A stretch of DNA of 64,000 bases, taken from contig SPDT01000002.1 in the NCBI GenBank assembly GCA_008477525.1, forward strand, positions 1,612,001 through 1,676,000. Direction: 5' to 3'. The notes under the pieces were generated by a model. It ran no database searches. It had not been told where the DNA came from and was given only the letters and a program-made list of their open reading frames with translations. This document shows positions 21,142 to 33,274 of this stretch, piece after piece. Within the stretch, counting starts at the first letter, position 1; every line of letters starts with the position of its first letter. Source of the DNA: Hypomyces perniciosus. Lineage: Eukaryota > Ascomycota > Sordariomycetes > Hypocreales > Hypocreaceae. The position numbers and the translations under genes are program-made.

Positions 21142-21879
21142 TTAGGCAAGTGAGGGTCGACGCACGCTCCGTGTTTGTCGAAGCTTAGAACGGGTGGCAA
21201 CAGTCTTACGCCGCTTTCGTGGCCTCAAAGTCATACTGTGCGTGCTGCGTAGTAATCGCTTCCTGCCCCAGCCCTTGGAGCGCGTGCTTTTCCTTTTTTG
21301 CCATTGATTGGCCACGGCTGGATCTGGTGTTGGTTTTTGACAGTCCTGTTGACTGTCGACTTGATTAAAGTCAGTGAGGTGCGCTTGAGGATGGCAGCAT
21401 TCAAGTTCAGAGCCTTCTTTCCATGGTGTTAGCTAGTACCGGGGAAACCACAATGCCGTAGAGCAGAAGATGTACGTTACCTTGTGTCGGCGTTGTTACC
21501 CGCCAGCTATCAGCCTCAGGAACGAGTTCTCCATAATGCTTGAGAACCTCCGACCTAGCATCTGATACCGCCAAAACAAAGTCGCTCAGTCTTGAAGTCA
21601 TGGATTCGCCCCTTGAAAGCTGAGGAATAACTCACCATCCGTCGCTGCCTGTGAGTTACAATCGTCGCCATCACAATTTGTCTCAGGCTCAGTCCTTAGT
21701 ATCGAACACTGTGAATGGGGTACAGGTTCGACTTTGACGCGGCATTGTGAATGGGTGTTTGCTGGATTGATGTACTTGCTTAAAGACAACCCATCAAGCG
21801 AAAAGTTGGGCTCTGCCGCGGAACCATCACACCAGTTCCAAATCTTCTCATAAGATTCGGCCCTTTCTGCCCTAGACAT
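21142..21879 (-). CDS. Unrecognised paralogue family, member 3
   Basis: Exon 1 (21879-21636) starts MSRAERAESYEKIWNW and contains two acidic-basic motifs (RVKVEPVPH and RTEPETN). A GTGAGT donor follows at 21635 and an acceptor CTTCAAG lies near 21591. Exon 2 encodes FVLAVSDARSEVLKHYGELV, similar to SEVRDHLKEIL of member 1, and ends at a GTAACG donor. The 3' part aligned with members 1 and 2 includes an ATG frame MTLRPRKRRKTV that stops at 21142-21144. The first two exons look intact. An earlier in-frame ATG exists at 21906. Function unknown; possibly a nuclear protein, judging by the basic C-terminus and KxE motifs, which is inference. Confidence 0.5.
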
Positions 21880-22856
21880 CACAGCGAAGGTGAAACAGAG
21901 AGGCAATGTTAAAATGGAAGTTCGAGCAAGCTCTCATGACACAAGTGGACGTTGCCGAAGTGTAGACAGTGTTGGTGTTAAGATGGGGCAAGATGTTTCT
22001 TTTATGCTCTAGAGGTAAGAATTAGGCGGAAGGGTTCCGCCAGTACTGTGTAAGTAGATGATATGTGACGGCGGGGATACGTCTCGGCGCTGGGAAAGCG
22101 AGGTGCGACCTATGGGTCGCGTGTGTAAGATAGCAACTAAGGATGGATTTAATTATGACAAAGTCATATACACTTCTCACCTTTCTATCCCTAGGTCTCT
22201 TTTAGTAGGTATACAAAGGGTCTAAACCGATATAACTGTCACCTGCAGTAAGATTGGTTTCGGTTATCTAGCTATTTGCTTGTATATTTGTCTGCTTTTT
22301 GCCGAAAAGCGCAGAAGAACCTAACCAGCGTAATAAGGCCAATTCTAGGCTCATTTGCAAGCATGGTCGGAAAAAGAGCGGGATGGAATCCCGATGGCCT
22401 TATAACCATGCAACGCTAAGCTTCTACTTTTTTTTTATTACATTGTCAAGTCCTATGTATGTACTCCGTAACTGATGAGATCACACACGACTTCTCTTCT
22501 TTACCACAAACACCAGCGCCACTACGACCTGGGTGATGTTGGTACGGTCTCCACAAGCCCGTAGCTTGGTGTAGCTGTTATGAGTAAATTGCTAGCTCCT
22601 CCCATTTCATGAACTAAAAAACTACAATAATAAGGGATACAGTAGCAACTCGACAGTACAAAAAGGCGTTATGAGATCTGGTATTACAGATTTCAGTAAC
22701 CCTACATTTTGTGAATATAAAATGGGATTGGTACCTATCAATGTGTAAAAAGCATATGCTTACACAGTGGCAGGTTGTGTATTGTAGCTTATAGACTAGA
22801 TTATTTCTCTCCCATAATTACCAATGACTGGCGTCAGCAGCTCGTGAGACAGTTGA
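21880..22856. other. Intergenic between minus-strand genes
   Basis: No gene recognised. The stretch carries the promoter of the 21142-21879 gene and the 3' flank of the bZIP gene. Confidence 0.5.
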
Positions 22857-23408
22857 CTATCTTTCCGTCACCAATACCCGACATAACAAATCCCTGAGTC
22901 GATAGATTTCATTTTCGTAGAAACCCCTCAGCTGTGTGAGATGGTCAAGTTGCTTGAGTACCTGTTGCAGCTTTTCTTCATGTTCGGCAATCTCCTCCAG
23001 TACCGCTTGTCTATTGCGATAGCGTTTCGACGCCCAAGCATTACACTCTCGTTTCTCATCCATTTCTCTTGATGCCCGTGAACGGTCTATGGGAACCGGA
23101 AGCAGTGTCTGGTTTCCTGGCAGGATCATATAGAGTTGTTGCACTTCTATTCCATTACATGTCTGTAGTTGACTGTAAAGGCTACCCGGCTGAGAGTCCA
23201 AGCTTGTTAGAGTAACCGTTTGATCCCGATTTTCGGATACCGTTCCCAGAGGTTGGTGAAGCCCAAGAGGTCCAGCTCGTCTCGCTTGGTGGTAGTCGTA
23301 GCAAGGACTGGACAGTGTAGGTCCGTCTGAACTTGCAATCAGTTGTCCATATGTTGTGTCCGGTGCTGTCCGCTTTGGCTTGGGATTGAGCAGAAAGTTG
23401 ACATTCAT
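22857..23408 (-). CDS. bZIP transcription factor
   Basis: This is a single-exon protein of 183 residues. The start is taken at the first ATG (23408), in good context (GACATGA); the open frame upstream has no ATG. Near the C-terminus lies a basic region with the N-x-x-A-S-x-R-Y-R signature (ECNAWASKRYRNRQ), followed by heptad leucines and a coiled coil (LEEIAEHEEKLQQVLKQL). bZIP proteins bind DNA as dimers and regulate stress or secondary metabolism in fungi. The target here is unknown. The long 5' region (23409-23700) contains CT- and A-rich promoter-like DNA. Confidence 0.82.
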   Translation of the reverse strand: MNVNFLLNPKPKRTAPDTTYGQLIASSDGPTLSSPCYDYHQARRAGPLGLHQPLGTVSENRDQTVTLTSLDSQPGSLYSQLQTCNGIEVQQLYMILPGNQTLLPVPIDRSRASREMDEKRECNAWASKRYRNRQAVLEEIAEHEEKLQQVLKQLDHLTQLRGFYENEIYRLRDLLCRVLVTER

Positions 23409-25529
23409 GTCGAGGGTGTCTTTTGCTAGGTATACTAGCACGTATGGAATGTACGTTAACCGTTAGGAAACGGAGCGGAATCTAGCTCTTGAGAAAGAGT
23501 TGGCTTTAGCTAGTTCGTGAATTAGAGAAACAGAAAGTGGCGGGAAGAAATGGAATAAAAGACAAAAGCCAACATACGTCAAAAGTTCTAAAGTGCAAGA
23601 ATAAGCTGGAAACGGCTTCTCATCCTGGGACTGATTTCTCCGTCGTGAGGTAGCTTCCGGACATGCAAGAGCAATAAGACCCTTTATATAGATACAGAAC
23701 GGAAGATGATGAGAGAGCTTCTCGCCGAACCGGCAATGGCCCTGCCAGGGGGCATCTTTACTCCATCAGTAACCAAGGTGTCTAGTAGTGGCTTGGCTGT
23801 TAATGTTACCATATTGATGATCAGGTTAAATTACTAATAGCTCATCGTCCGAGTTCGGGAGGCCAACACCACACGCGGAGCTATATGAACAATAATAAGC
23901 GATGTGGCGAGAATACCTAGGCCATTTGTGGGATTCGGTCGCGACGGCCCGATTGGGATAGCCATGCCTGTATGATCTATCTATCCTCTGCAATAGAAAC
24001 AAATGATGCCTTCGCCGCGGACAGTAAATTAGACTACTATTATGGAGATGCCACGATCCGACTACCCGGTAATGTCCGACACATTACGAAGGGTCAACGT
24101 CCAATCTTCGCTACAGCAAAAGCTGATAAGATAATCCAGCGTACCAATGACGACCGGGCGGAGCAACTCAAAGGTCGAATGACCAGAAAGAAAAGTCAGC
24201 AAATGAGCACAATCTTCGCAGCGAACGTTGAGAAGGCAGAGCCATGATCCGGTTAGCATCCTCATTCTTGACTGCCCTTGCCAGCCAAAAGAACGCAGTT
24301 CTACTTGGGGTGCAAGAGAGAAATAGGAACGTACATAAAGCTCAAGAGAGCCTGCAAAAGCGTAAACAAGAAACAATAGAAGCATTGAGCGCCTTTCTGT
24401 AAATTCCAGCTGGGGAAAAAGGTTTAGAAAAAGGATGGTCGACATTGGTCACGGTCTTTCAATTCTTTCACGCCAAAGCTTCGACAACTACTACCCAATC
24501 CAGCATCGGATTCTTCTGCTCTCAGGGGCTCTAGGTAAGGGCGATTAAGAAGGGGGAAGTATATTTCTGGTTTCGCGTTGTCGTGCGGAAGAAAAGCACA
24601 GAAGCGTGATTGGGTCCGCTATCTGTGCATTTTCTCAATGATCTGAGCCTGCCTGCCTTAACTATATTCTAGAACACTGTGTAGTCCTATTTCATGATGT
24701 GTCCTACCGCGCAAACGCCTTGTACATGCAACTCCCTGCTCGAACTATGTACGCTGTAAGCTACATACCACTTGCCGACAGTCACAGGTATTTAGAGCTC
24801 ACCTATCTGTCGCCTGCCAGGAGATTACAAGAGCTGCCGCCAGGACGGCATCGGAAGTCTCACACGAGAAAGAGCCGATGGCCTCATATAAGCCACTTAT
24901 AGCGGCAGTGCTGTGCTTGAGGGCCATTCCACCGACCCGGGGACAGTATGTGCGTGGCGGAGAGGGCGAGCAATGCATGCATGACGTATGGTATCGTAGT
25001 ACCGATGATGTTAAACGGTCTAGTTCATGGTGTTGGCAGTATCATAGAAGAAGGAGCCCGGCAGAAATAGAACTTACGTGGGAATGTTACTGACCCATAG
25101 GGCGAAGGGGCCAGTGTTGACAAGCCTCCGATACAGAGTTGCGATGTGGTAGATAAGTCGTAATTCCTCGACTGAATATAAACGCGACATAGGAGGTATA
25201 TGAGCCTCCAAAGACGGGAAGGGGAAGACACTAGTCCTCTGCCATCTACTAATGGCTGCCCTGATCTCGGGCGTCCCCAGGAGGTCGGTTTCATCTGAAG
25301 TTGTTCTATCTGCATCCGAGAGCTTACCATCATTATACGGTCAGCGGACGTTGTACGTGGTGAATTTGTCGCTGAAAGTTAGCAGCATAGGTTATCAGTC
25401 CACTTCCGCTTACATTTACAAAACCACGTACTGACTATTGCGGAAAAGCCTCGTCGCATCGCATATGTCGACGTTTACTGGAACGCAGATTAGCTCGGAG
25501 AAGGCACAGAGTGATTCACACTTCAATTA
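23409..25529. other. Gene-poor stretch
   Basis: A frame at 24878-25093 (MASYKPLIAAVLCLRA...) starts with a possible signal peptide and has a few cysteines, but I cannot build a convincing exon structure. No other gene or repeat is recognised. Confidence 0.4.
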
Positions 25530-25760
25530 TTGTTGGCAAGCTGACTTGGAGGCCATTCTGCAAGTGTTCAGCATCCTATCTTCGGCAGCTGAAGTGTTAC
25601 CTGCTGCTCAAGGCACGAGGTGGTGAGATTTTATTTTATTTTTTTCCTTCTATACAATACAATACAATACAATTTATTAACGCCCGGCGGCTAAGCCGAA
25701 AGGGCAACTCTAGCTAGTGTACATTTGTGTTTCTCAAGTTTGTCATATCTCCCAAAAGCC
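25530..25760 (-). mobile_element. LINE 3' end (Tad-like), minus strand
   Basis: The reverse complement carries the C-terminal and 3' untranslated block of the LINE family. It ends in a run of AATAC pentamers (TATTG on the LINE strand) at about 25653-25673. Confidence 0.7.
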
Positions 25761-26049
25761 CCTGCGGTGTCCTCTCCTATCTATCATGTCTTGCAAGCCT
25801 TTTATCTTCCTTCTATACAGTTAGGAGCGAAATGGGCGTCCTGTCAACACAAACGCTTTTTAACAAATTTATTCGTATATGCATGTCTACATACTACAGT
25901 GCCTACTAAACATAATACATCGTTTACACCTAACTATAGGCTGGGATTAGCTTTCAGATCATGTAGTTTCGTGTTGGTCTCTGTACTGTATGAGTTACGT
26001 GGTTTGCTGGCGGCTCTATATACCTAGCATGACTTTGTGGCTACTTTCT

Positions 26050-26232
26050 GGCAGTGACTTGGTGCTGCAAAATCCATAATAGGCCGAATTTTATAGCGTG
26101 ATTCTAAGACTAGTTTTAACTGTCCAGAAATGGCTATGTATATAAATGTATACTGTAGGTACTTATAGTCTGTGCCTAGAAATTCGCAGAGTGTAAAGAG
26201 GACGGCGATTTCGCTCCCAAGTATATAGTTAA
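26050..26232. repeat. Dispersed AT-rich repeat, copy A
   Basis: This is similar to 39690-39845 (copy C) and 38935-39225 (copy B). Shared landmarks are AATCCATAATAGGC, TATATAAATGTATAC and GATTTCGCT. It directly abuts the end of the right inverted arm at 26233, so it may have been involved in the rearrangement. Confidence 0.7.
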
Positions 26233-29200
26233 TAAACAGACAATGCCCATTGTTGACTGTCGGACTTTCATTTGCCTGTTTTGTGCGAAGGACAAAATCC
26301 CAGCGGCTAAAAGTCGATAAATGGACAATATCCGTTTTATGACTTTTGGAGTACGAGCCATGCAAGGCCAGAAGTGGACAAGTATGGTGAGAGGATCTTC
26401 GGCTGAAAGGATATTTGGCGTTTGTCACTGGGTCGATTTTATCAAGTTGGTAACCCGAAAGCCTGACCAATCCGATGGTCAATATCCCTGTGGTCCGATC
26501 CAGAACACGCAAGAGATGTTGAACCAGCAGATGTGTCGGGATTCTGCTCACAGGCGGCATATGCCCCACCTCCGCACACCAATGGCCCTTTCCAAAGATC
26601 GGAGCTGCTACCAGAGACAAGGGCGAGCCTGATTGGCCTGCGGGCAGATCAAGCCTTTCCTGTTCTATTCTTCCTCGTCCAATTCCGAGCGATGCGACTT
26701 CACATAGCTCCATAATATCGCACACCGATATGTACGGTGTATGCGTATGACGCGATTCAATTGGCCTGTATTATGTATGTATGCAACCGATTCTGACAAA
26801 TAAAGAGTTGTGTCATCGGTCGACATCAATTCCGTCCACCACTTCACGTACCACAATAGAGAAGCAGAAAGAAATAGTGCACAGCTCTGGTATTCGGATC
26901 ACATGATATCTCACGTGTTGCGTAACAGGCTGCTTAATCCACAGCTCATTTCCCTATGTATTTAAATAGGCAATTCCACCCCTTTTCCTCTCATTTCTTC
27001 TCTTTGAGATAGCTTCAATTGACTATCCTTACGTCCAGCGATGCTTGTGTGGATCCCTGCTATGTATGATCTGGCATGTCTTTAGCTACCCCAACATGTA
27101 TGCCCTCTCCTTTATACCCTCGCTGCCAGGCTGATAAGTGATAGCCCCAATCGCCCATGAGACTTTTCCCTTCAATAAGTATCTGCAAGCAGGGTAACTA
27201 TGTACCATTATTTATGAGATGCCTTTCCGCACATCTTTAATAAAACACGTGCCCCAGATATATATATATAGGAAGCAGACTGATACAAAACGGGAGCCAT
27301 GGGAACGGCAGGTCCTGATTCAATAATAGGGCAAAGTGGGTCATCTTTCGTGACGCATCGGCTGTTTACCAGGCCCTGTTAGCTGGGCATAGCTGTAAAG
27401 GGATAAAAGAGCGGCCACTTCCGAGGAGGAGTCAATCAATAAATCAATAATTCGAGAGGGTCAGAGATCAATAAGTCACCCTTCTACTCCCTACCTACTA
27501 CCCTCCCGCTCGTCTACTGATAGGATCCTCCCAGACTCTCTCACTCTCTTCCGTGTTGTATCGGTCTTTGACACCACGGACTTTACAGTCTTCTATCCAC
27601 ACATTCAAACAAATCATTTAGGGTAAGTTCACGATCCAGTCCAGTTTCACTCGCCTCACTCGTTCCCCAGGTCGGGTTACTCAGCGGGACGCATCCTTCG
27701 CCCTCGCCTTCGACCCAGGCCAATACACTATCTACTGCTTCTCGAGGCGAGTTCCTGTGCTCGAGTAGGAATGCCAGGATCTGCGCCGGGCTGAACATCA
27801 TTTCAGGCACTCGGTCAACAAAACTCCTTGCCAATTTCTCAATCACGTAGTTGTCATCTCGGCTAGCCCTTCCAGCTTCGACTTCACTCGTTGTGGGCCT
27901 ATAGATGAAGCGGAACAGCATCTCTAACATGTCTCGATTGGCAAACCCGAATTCGATCTTCTTGTCTACTCGACCTGGCCGAATAAGAGCTTCATCAAGA
28001 TGCTCGATGTGGTTTGTCGTCATGATCAGAACGCGGCCTTCTTGGGAAGCCACACCATCCATCGCATTAAGAAGGCCAGAGAGTGTCACAGACCCGGGTT
28101 TAGGCCCTCGATCTTTTTCGCTGACCTCTTCATCCGCACGGCTTCGTGTAGTCTCGATTGCATCAACATCCTCTAGCAAGATGATGCATCGTGAGGGAAG
28201 TTTTCGAAGTAGCTTGTCAAGAGTTGCGTTATCCACAGCAGCCAAGTTCAGAGCATAAATGTCGAGGTCAAAATACCCGGCGACTGCAAAGCAAAGACTC
28301 GATTTACCGGTCCCCGGCCGACCATGAAGTAAATAGCCACGCCGATATGGCAGGCCACGGTCGGCGTACCAGCTCCGCGCTTTAGGGTCGAGATACTCTT
28401 CGACATCTTTCAGAAAGTCCCTTTTGACGTGTTCTGGTAAAACAATGGTGTCCATATGTCTTCGATCCCGAGTTATGGCAAGAGTCCAGCCATCTCGATT
28501 CTCGTAGACTGCGGTTTTCCCTAGTGTCTTTTCCTCATATAAAGTCTTGCATTCGCTGAGAAGCTCCTTTAGTATTCTTGGAGATGTCCCGAAACAGGTA
28601 ACCGAGAGTTTCTCATCCCGCCACGACCTAGTCTCTTCAGAGCGTACGCAGAGAAGCTTGCCTTTGTACCAGAAGAATTTCTTCGTGTTCCATGGCATGT
28701 ATTGCAAAATCTTCTTTGTTGGTCGGCCCTGCGCAGATCTCTCAGATTCTTTCCCCAGCGCCACAAGAGTCGATCGGGTGCGTGTTGCAAAAGACTGAGA
28801 TTGAATCCAGCTGTGAAGCATGTCGTGTGTCTCATCTCTACCGGATATATGGAATGTGAACGCTGCGAACAGTCAGGGCTATGAATGGAAGAGTAGGTTG
28901 AAGAATCAGACGGACTGAGGTAATCTTCCATGATACACATAATGTGTTTGTAGACAAACTTGAGCAGAAAGACGATGAGGCCACAGGTACAGAGCAGTTG
29001 AGCACCAACATGAAGGTTGCCGGATGCTAGGGGGTGAATGTAGCTCAACGCAACACCCAAGCCAGGGAAGAAAGTGTCCAAGAAGGACACCTGAGAATAA
29101 ATAGTGCCGAAGACGTTATCTGATGCCATGTTTGGTTTTATAGTTATGTCTTTAGGCTCAAGTTAAGGTTGAATGGCAGTAAGATGTCCTGTGTATAGGA

Positions 29201-29251
29201 CAAAGACGAAGGTAGGAGTGAAATAACTGAAAAGACAAATGTACTAGCTGT
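26233..29251. repeat. Right arm of the 3.0-kb inverted duplication
   Basis: Inverse copy of 2190-5208. Between 29252 and about 29355 homology continues at reduced identity into the promoter region. Confidence 0.9.
27583..29129 (-). CDS. BCS1-like AAA ATPase, copy 2
   Basis: This is an identical coding copy of 2312-3858, with the same proposed intron at 28863-28915 and the same Walker A, Walker B and sensor motifs. The promoter region (29252-29355) differs at roughly one base in ten from that of copy 1, so the two may be expressed differently. Transcription is divergent from the 29702 gene. Both copies keep an open frame, so neither has been hit by repeat-induced point mutation. Confidence 0.88.
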
Positions 29252-29701
29252 TATCTCTTGTGCACGAAGACGAGATGAAGACATGAATGTAGGATGTGCC
29301 CTGGAGCTGGTGGGCTTTATATAGACATTCAAGCCGTCCCTCAGAAACGATGCAGGCATTGTTCCGAGATACTTGCAGATGCAGAGATTTGGGAGACTGT
29401 AAGTTCACACAAAGCCAGCATGCAGTTCTGCAAGCCACGTCTATGCATACTACCTAGTGAAGATAGCTAGCAGAAACAGTGCGTCGATCTGGATTTGGCC
29501 TACAAAGAGTTCCAACACATTGCATAAGCAGGGTTAGTGAACGAGAAAAGTAGCGAGGTAACTAGTGAGGTATTTTGCGGGGTATGTCAGCTTGCCTCAG
29601 CAACAATCTTTCAAGTTAACCCCTTGTTTACCTCTACGTCTCCCTTCTGACTTGCCTTCCTTTTCACTTCGCATCTAACCCCTCGCCCAAGAGCCTCTCC
29701 A

Positions 29702-30613
29702 ATGTCTGTTACGCTGCGACCTCGCAAATCGCTGCAAAGCAACGACGCATGGCGCAAAATAGTTGATGCCACGAACACTTTGAGAATTCTTCGGTCCTTA
29801 ACAGATATCAACATTAGGCGAGCCACAGAAGCAGTCGCTATACTAAAGGACGTGCAAACATCTTCAAAACGCAAGAAGTACCAGGTCTTTCTCCATAATG
29901 TCCTCCTCCACTGTGGCCCTAGCGGTGTTCTTGTCTCTGCTATCGCCCTCGGACAGAACAATGTGGCCAGCATGAACAGATTTCATCGCACAGCCCTCGT
30001 GCAGAAACTAGAAAGTCATAAGGACGAAACACCGCTGAATGACCCCTCCCTTCGATTGCTTGCTGCACATTACCATATACCTGATACTGTGGAAGGTGCG
30101 TAATGGCATACGACATTCGTCGATTATGCTGACCAGACAGAGTTGCATGCCATCATTCATCATGAACAACACCGACATCAAGAAGGAAGGGGTCGCCTGG
30201 CTAGGCTGCGACAGTACGAGAAGCCGCACCACACAAACATGCAAAAAGTCCACGAAAATACTGCACCTTCCATCGAAATGCATGACGAAGATGAATCAAA
30301 CACGCCATATATCGTGGGTGGAGGAGCTCACCTGTCAGTAGAAGCGATCAGTGAACAAGATCATGATCTGCGAGGGTCAGAAAGGGGGGTTATGCGGGAG
30401 GCACAGGGCGTTGAATATAATGCAACATCAGGGGTGACCATCCCACTCACAATTGAAGCGGTAAATGTCATTCTTTCACACCTCAAAGACGGTCGGGGGA
30501 ATGGATTAACGATATCATTTCCGCCGGCACAGCACCATCTCCCCTTCATTACTGTTCCCCACCACACATGCGCAGATATCATCAGAAAGATCAATGGAAA
30601 TAAACAAATATGA
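29702..30613 (+). CDS. Two-exon protein of unknown function
   Basis: Exon 1 is 29702-30095 and exon 2 is 30141-30613, joined across a 45-nt GTGCGT...CAG intron to give about 288 residues. The first half is basic and helical (MSVTLRPRKSLQSNDAW...). The middle has His-rich and acidic stretches (LHAIIHHEQHRHQ and HDEDESN). The C-terminal domain (GVTIPLTIEAVNVILSHL...) looks globular. No known domain is recognised. The gene is intact and converges with the small minus-strand gene, with only 13 bases between the stops. Confidence 0.68.
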
Positions 30614-30626
30614 TCCATGCCATGAG

Positions 30627-31022
30627 TCATTCGATGTATTTCACATTTGCCTTCTCCATTATCCAACAGTAGTATTGCGGTTCTAGAATAATCATTATTC
30701 CTCCGTCCGATGCATTGTACTGAACAATAGGTCGGTGATCTGTTTCGCTGTATACCTTAAACACAGTAACGTACCCTTTGCCGCCACGTTTCATTACAAC
30801 TGCTGTAGTCTTCTCAAGTGGTCCTCGAACCGCTACCATATAGGGGCCTGTCCAAACACCTACCGTGCCCTCTTGCTGCGTCTTTTCACAACTTAGCCCA
30901 AGCAGATATTACACAAATAAAGAGTATTGTTGACTTACTGTGTCAAAATAGATTCCCTTCAGCTTCTCGTCGTCCTTTGCCTCCTCGTCGCTGACAGCGA
31001 TAGTTGTAACAGTCTCGCTCAT
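30627..31022 (-). CDS. Small two-exon protein, 112 residues
   Basis: Exon 1 (31022-30939) encodes 28 residues, MSETVTTIAVSDEEAKDDEK and on. A 57-nt intron, 30882-30938 (GTAAGT donor, AAAAG acceptor), separates it in phase 0 from exon 2 (30881-30627). The protein is mixed, with a likely beta-rich C-terminal part (GYVTVFKVYSE and GGIMIILEPQYY). There is no signal peptide or recognised domain. The exact splice and open frame support a real gene. Confidence 0.65.
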
Positions 31023-31820
31023 GCTGTATTTGAGAACTTTTTGATCTTCCTCGAGCCCCCCTTAGCAGAGATTCAAAGGCCAATGCTCCGGCAAAAGGTC
31101 CTCGAGATATTTAAAGGTCGCGGACGGAAGGACACTGATCGGTATTGTTTGAGAAACGCAGCAGCTCTAGACAGTGTCAGCGAAAAATTGCTGTGCTCAA
31201 CATCTTACGGGTATTTACTTAATCAGCCCTCCCTTAGTTGCATGTGTTTCACCTTTTCTAGTGTCGTGTCTTCGCGGGGAGATATGGGAAGTCGCTAACG
31301 TAGGGGGATATTGGCTATGCCTGTTGAACCGGACGGCAAACTCATCGTGGGGATAGAATATATGGTGTTCAAATCTCTTCCTAGGGCCGACAGTTTGGGA
31401 AAACAGGTAGAGGTTTGACGCAAGGTCAGCGACAAATTGCCAAGTTAGCTTTGGCACTTCGGCTTCGGATTATATAATATTCCGCGGCCTCAACCCCGCT
31501 ATTGATCGCAAGGCACAGGCTTTCATGTGACATCATCTGGGCAAGACATCCGCCGTGATGCTTTACAAATAGATTTAGGCAGTAAGTACTCCGTACATAC
31601 ACCCTCCTCCCCTAACACATATAATGTAACTGACTAAGACTTGTCGCAACAAATACGCAGCGAAATGTATGATCTCATTTTTGCGATGCGCGGTACACCC
31701 GCTTGCTTTTGTGCTACGTCACGTCTCGCCTCTCTGCTATGACCCAGACATTTACATTCTACTCCTCTTTTGTGAGCAAATTCCCTGTTTATTTCACCTA
31801 ATAAATTGCCTCATCGCCTA
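31023..31820. other. Intergenic, no gene seen
   Basis: Nothing recognised apart from promoter-like DNA. A short stretch near 31643 (TGTCGCAACAAAT) also occurs next to the 119-bp element at 16151. Confidence 0.4.
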
Positions 31821-32464
31821 ATGGCACCTGACCGAAGAATGCCCAAGATGTCGACGTCCTTCACCGCAGGCTTCACGCAATGCACGCCAGAGACAGAGCC
31901 GACTATTGTGGATGACCTTTGGGACGGCAACGCACCTGCTGTTCCATGGCCGGGAATACGTACGTTATTATCGAGACATCCACCAACCAGGTCATTACAC
32001 TCTCCGAATTTGGCGGGCTCTCCTTAAAAACGATGACGGAAAATGGAGACACTAGAAACCGGTGGCTTTGTGTTGAGAAAAATGGATTTTTTGGATTTAA
32101 CCCCCAAATGGGTGAGTACATGGGCTACGACAGAAATGGAGACATAAGTGCTTCGGCTACTCGACATGCATCGTGGGAGCGGATGATGCCGAGGAAGTAC
32201 CCCAGTGGTGGATATCAATTGCTGGTGCCATATTGGCAATGCATGAAGACATTTTGTGTGGCAGAGAATAAAATGACGGTTACATCGAGACATCATAGTA
32301 CGACTGTTTGGGACTTTTGCGAGTATAGTTGTAGGTTGGCCAATATAAAATCGCAGCACACCCTATCTACCCGTTGGTCACCAAAGGTCCTGATACACCA
32401 CAAAACCCCGGTACACTTAGCCGCTACCTGCATTTGTTCTAGCTACACCAAACTTTCTATGTAG
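31821..32464 (+). pseudogene. Fascin/beta-trefoil-like small protein, frameshifted
   Basis: The first frame (from ATG at 31821, MAPDRRMPKMSTSF...) runs to PAVPWPG near 31955. The family-like sequence then continues one frame over with NTYVIIETSTNQVITL, WLCVEKNGFFGFNPQ, GYDRNGDI, WERMMPRKYPSGGYQLL, VAENKMTVT and TVWDF. This pattern of W..VEK-G-FGF, G.D..G.I and GGYQLL blocks resembles small fungal fascin-like (beta-trefoil) proteins. A single-base indel at about 31952-31957 would explain the switch; no GT-AG intron fits. The C-terminal tail beyond 32330 also looks out of frame. Function unknown. Confidence 0.55.
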
Positions 32465-32608
32465 CAAAAACAATAACACGTATCAATTCGATCATTACTG
32501 TCGACTATGTTTAATATGACAATTAATACTGCTGCATTCAAAGCCGCAATGGCTATTTTACGCGACCACGAGCGAGCAATAGAAAACCCCTTTCTTTCCG
32601 TGCCGCTG

Positions 32609-32922
32609 TGTCACGACCCGACCAAGTCAAGGACCTGGTCACGTGAACCCGGGGGAAACCCGGTTACGGTTGACAAATCATAGGGAGGTGATCACCACGA
32701 AAAGAGTGATCACTTACTCTGTACACACTCACTCCTCGTGCCACGCCCCATTTTTCTTGGAGAGGGAGACTAAACCTTCTAAGACGAGAGAGGCTAAATC
32801 TCTCGAGATCGGGGCCCACTAGAAGGAGAATGAGCCAATAGAGGGGAAGGAAAGGAAGGGGATTCGGGCTGAGAGCCTGTTATTGTAGATAGATTGTCCC
32901 ACCAACGTCTGTAGAAGGGAAC
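32609..32922. mobile_element. Probable LTR fragment (gypsy-type start)
   Basis: The sequence begins TGTCACGACCCGACC, a common start of fungal gypsy LTRs. It contains an inverted pair of GTGATCAC blocks near 32687-32713. The right end (GGGAACA at 32922) is a guess because no target duplication was found. Confidence 0.35.
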
Positions 32923-33274
32923 ATGCATCCCTTTTCTCTCGCTCATGTCATTGACCATTTACAAGATGAGGCTGAGTGCTTGCTTATGAGTGGAGCTGGG
33001 AGGCTCTTTTTATCGTCTTTCTACGGACCAATTAATGCCAGTCCCAGCCATACGACTTACTCACTTTTCAGGGCAAATGTTCAAGTGTTTTGTAGAGCGG
33101 GGCGCCATAGGCTTTGTTGGCGGGATGGAGTCAGAAATTGGCCGGCATGGCAGTTTAAGGCTTTCCATGTAGGATTCTCCTGTGAGTGACACAACTTACA
33201 TGTGCCTTACGTGTGTATGTGTATGCATATACACATACCTACGGACTACATAACTCTACGTTATGTGCATCTAA
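32923..33274. other. Intergenic, nothing recognised
   Basis: An open frame of 88 codons is present but shows no known features. Confidence 0.35.

Noticed and set aside
24878..25093. Possible secreted small protein with signal-like N-terminus
   Set aside because: No convincing exon structure or family. The Arg-rich continuation looks non-coding.
2312..29129. Giant Starship-like mobile element bounded by the inverted arms
   Set aside because: No DUF3435 tyrosine recombinase captain gene or suitable target site was seen.
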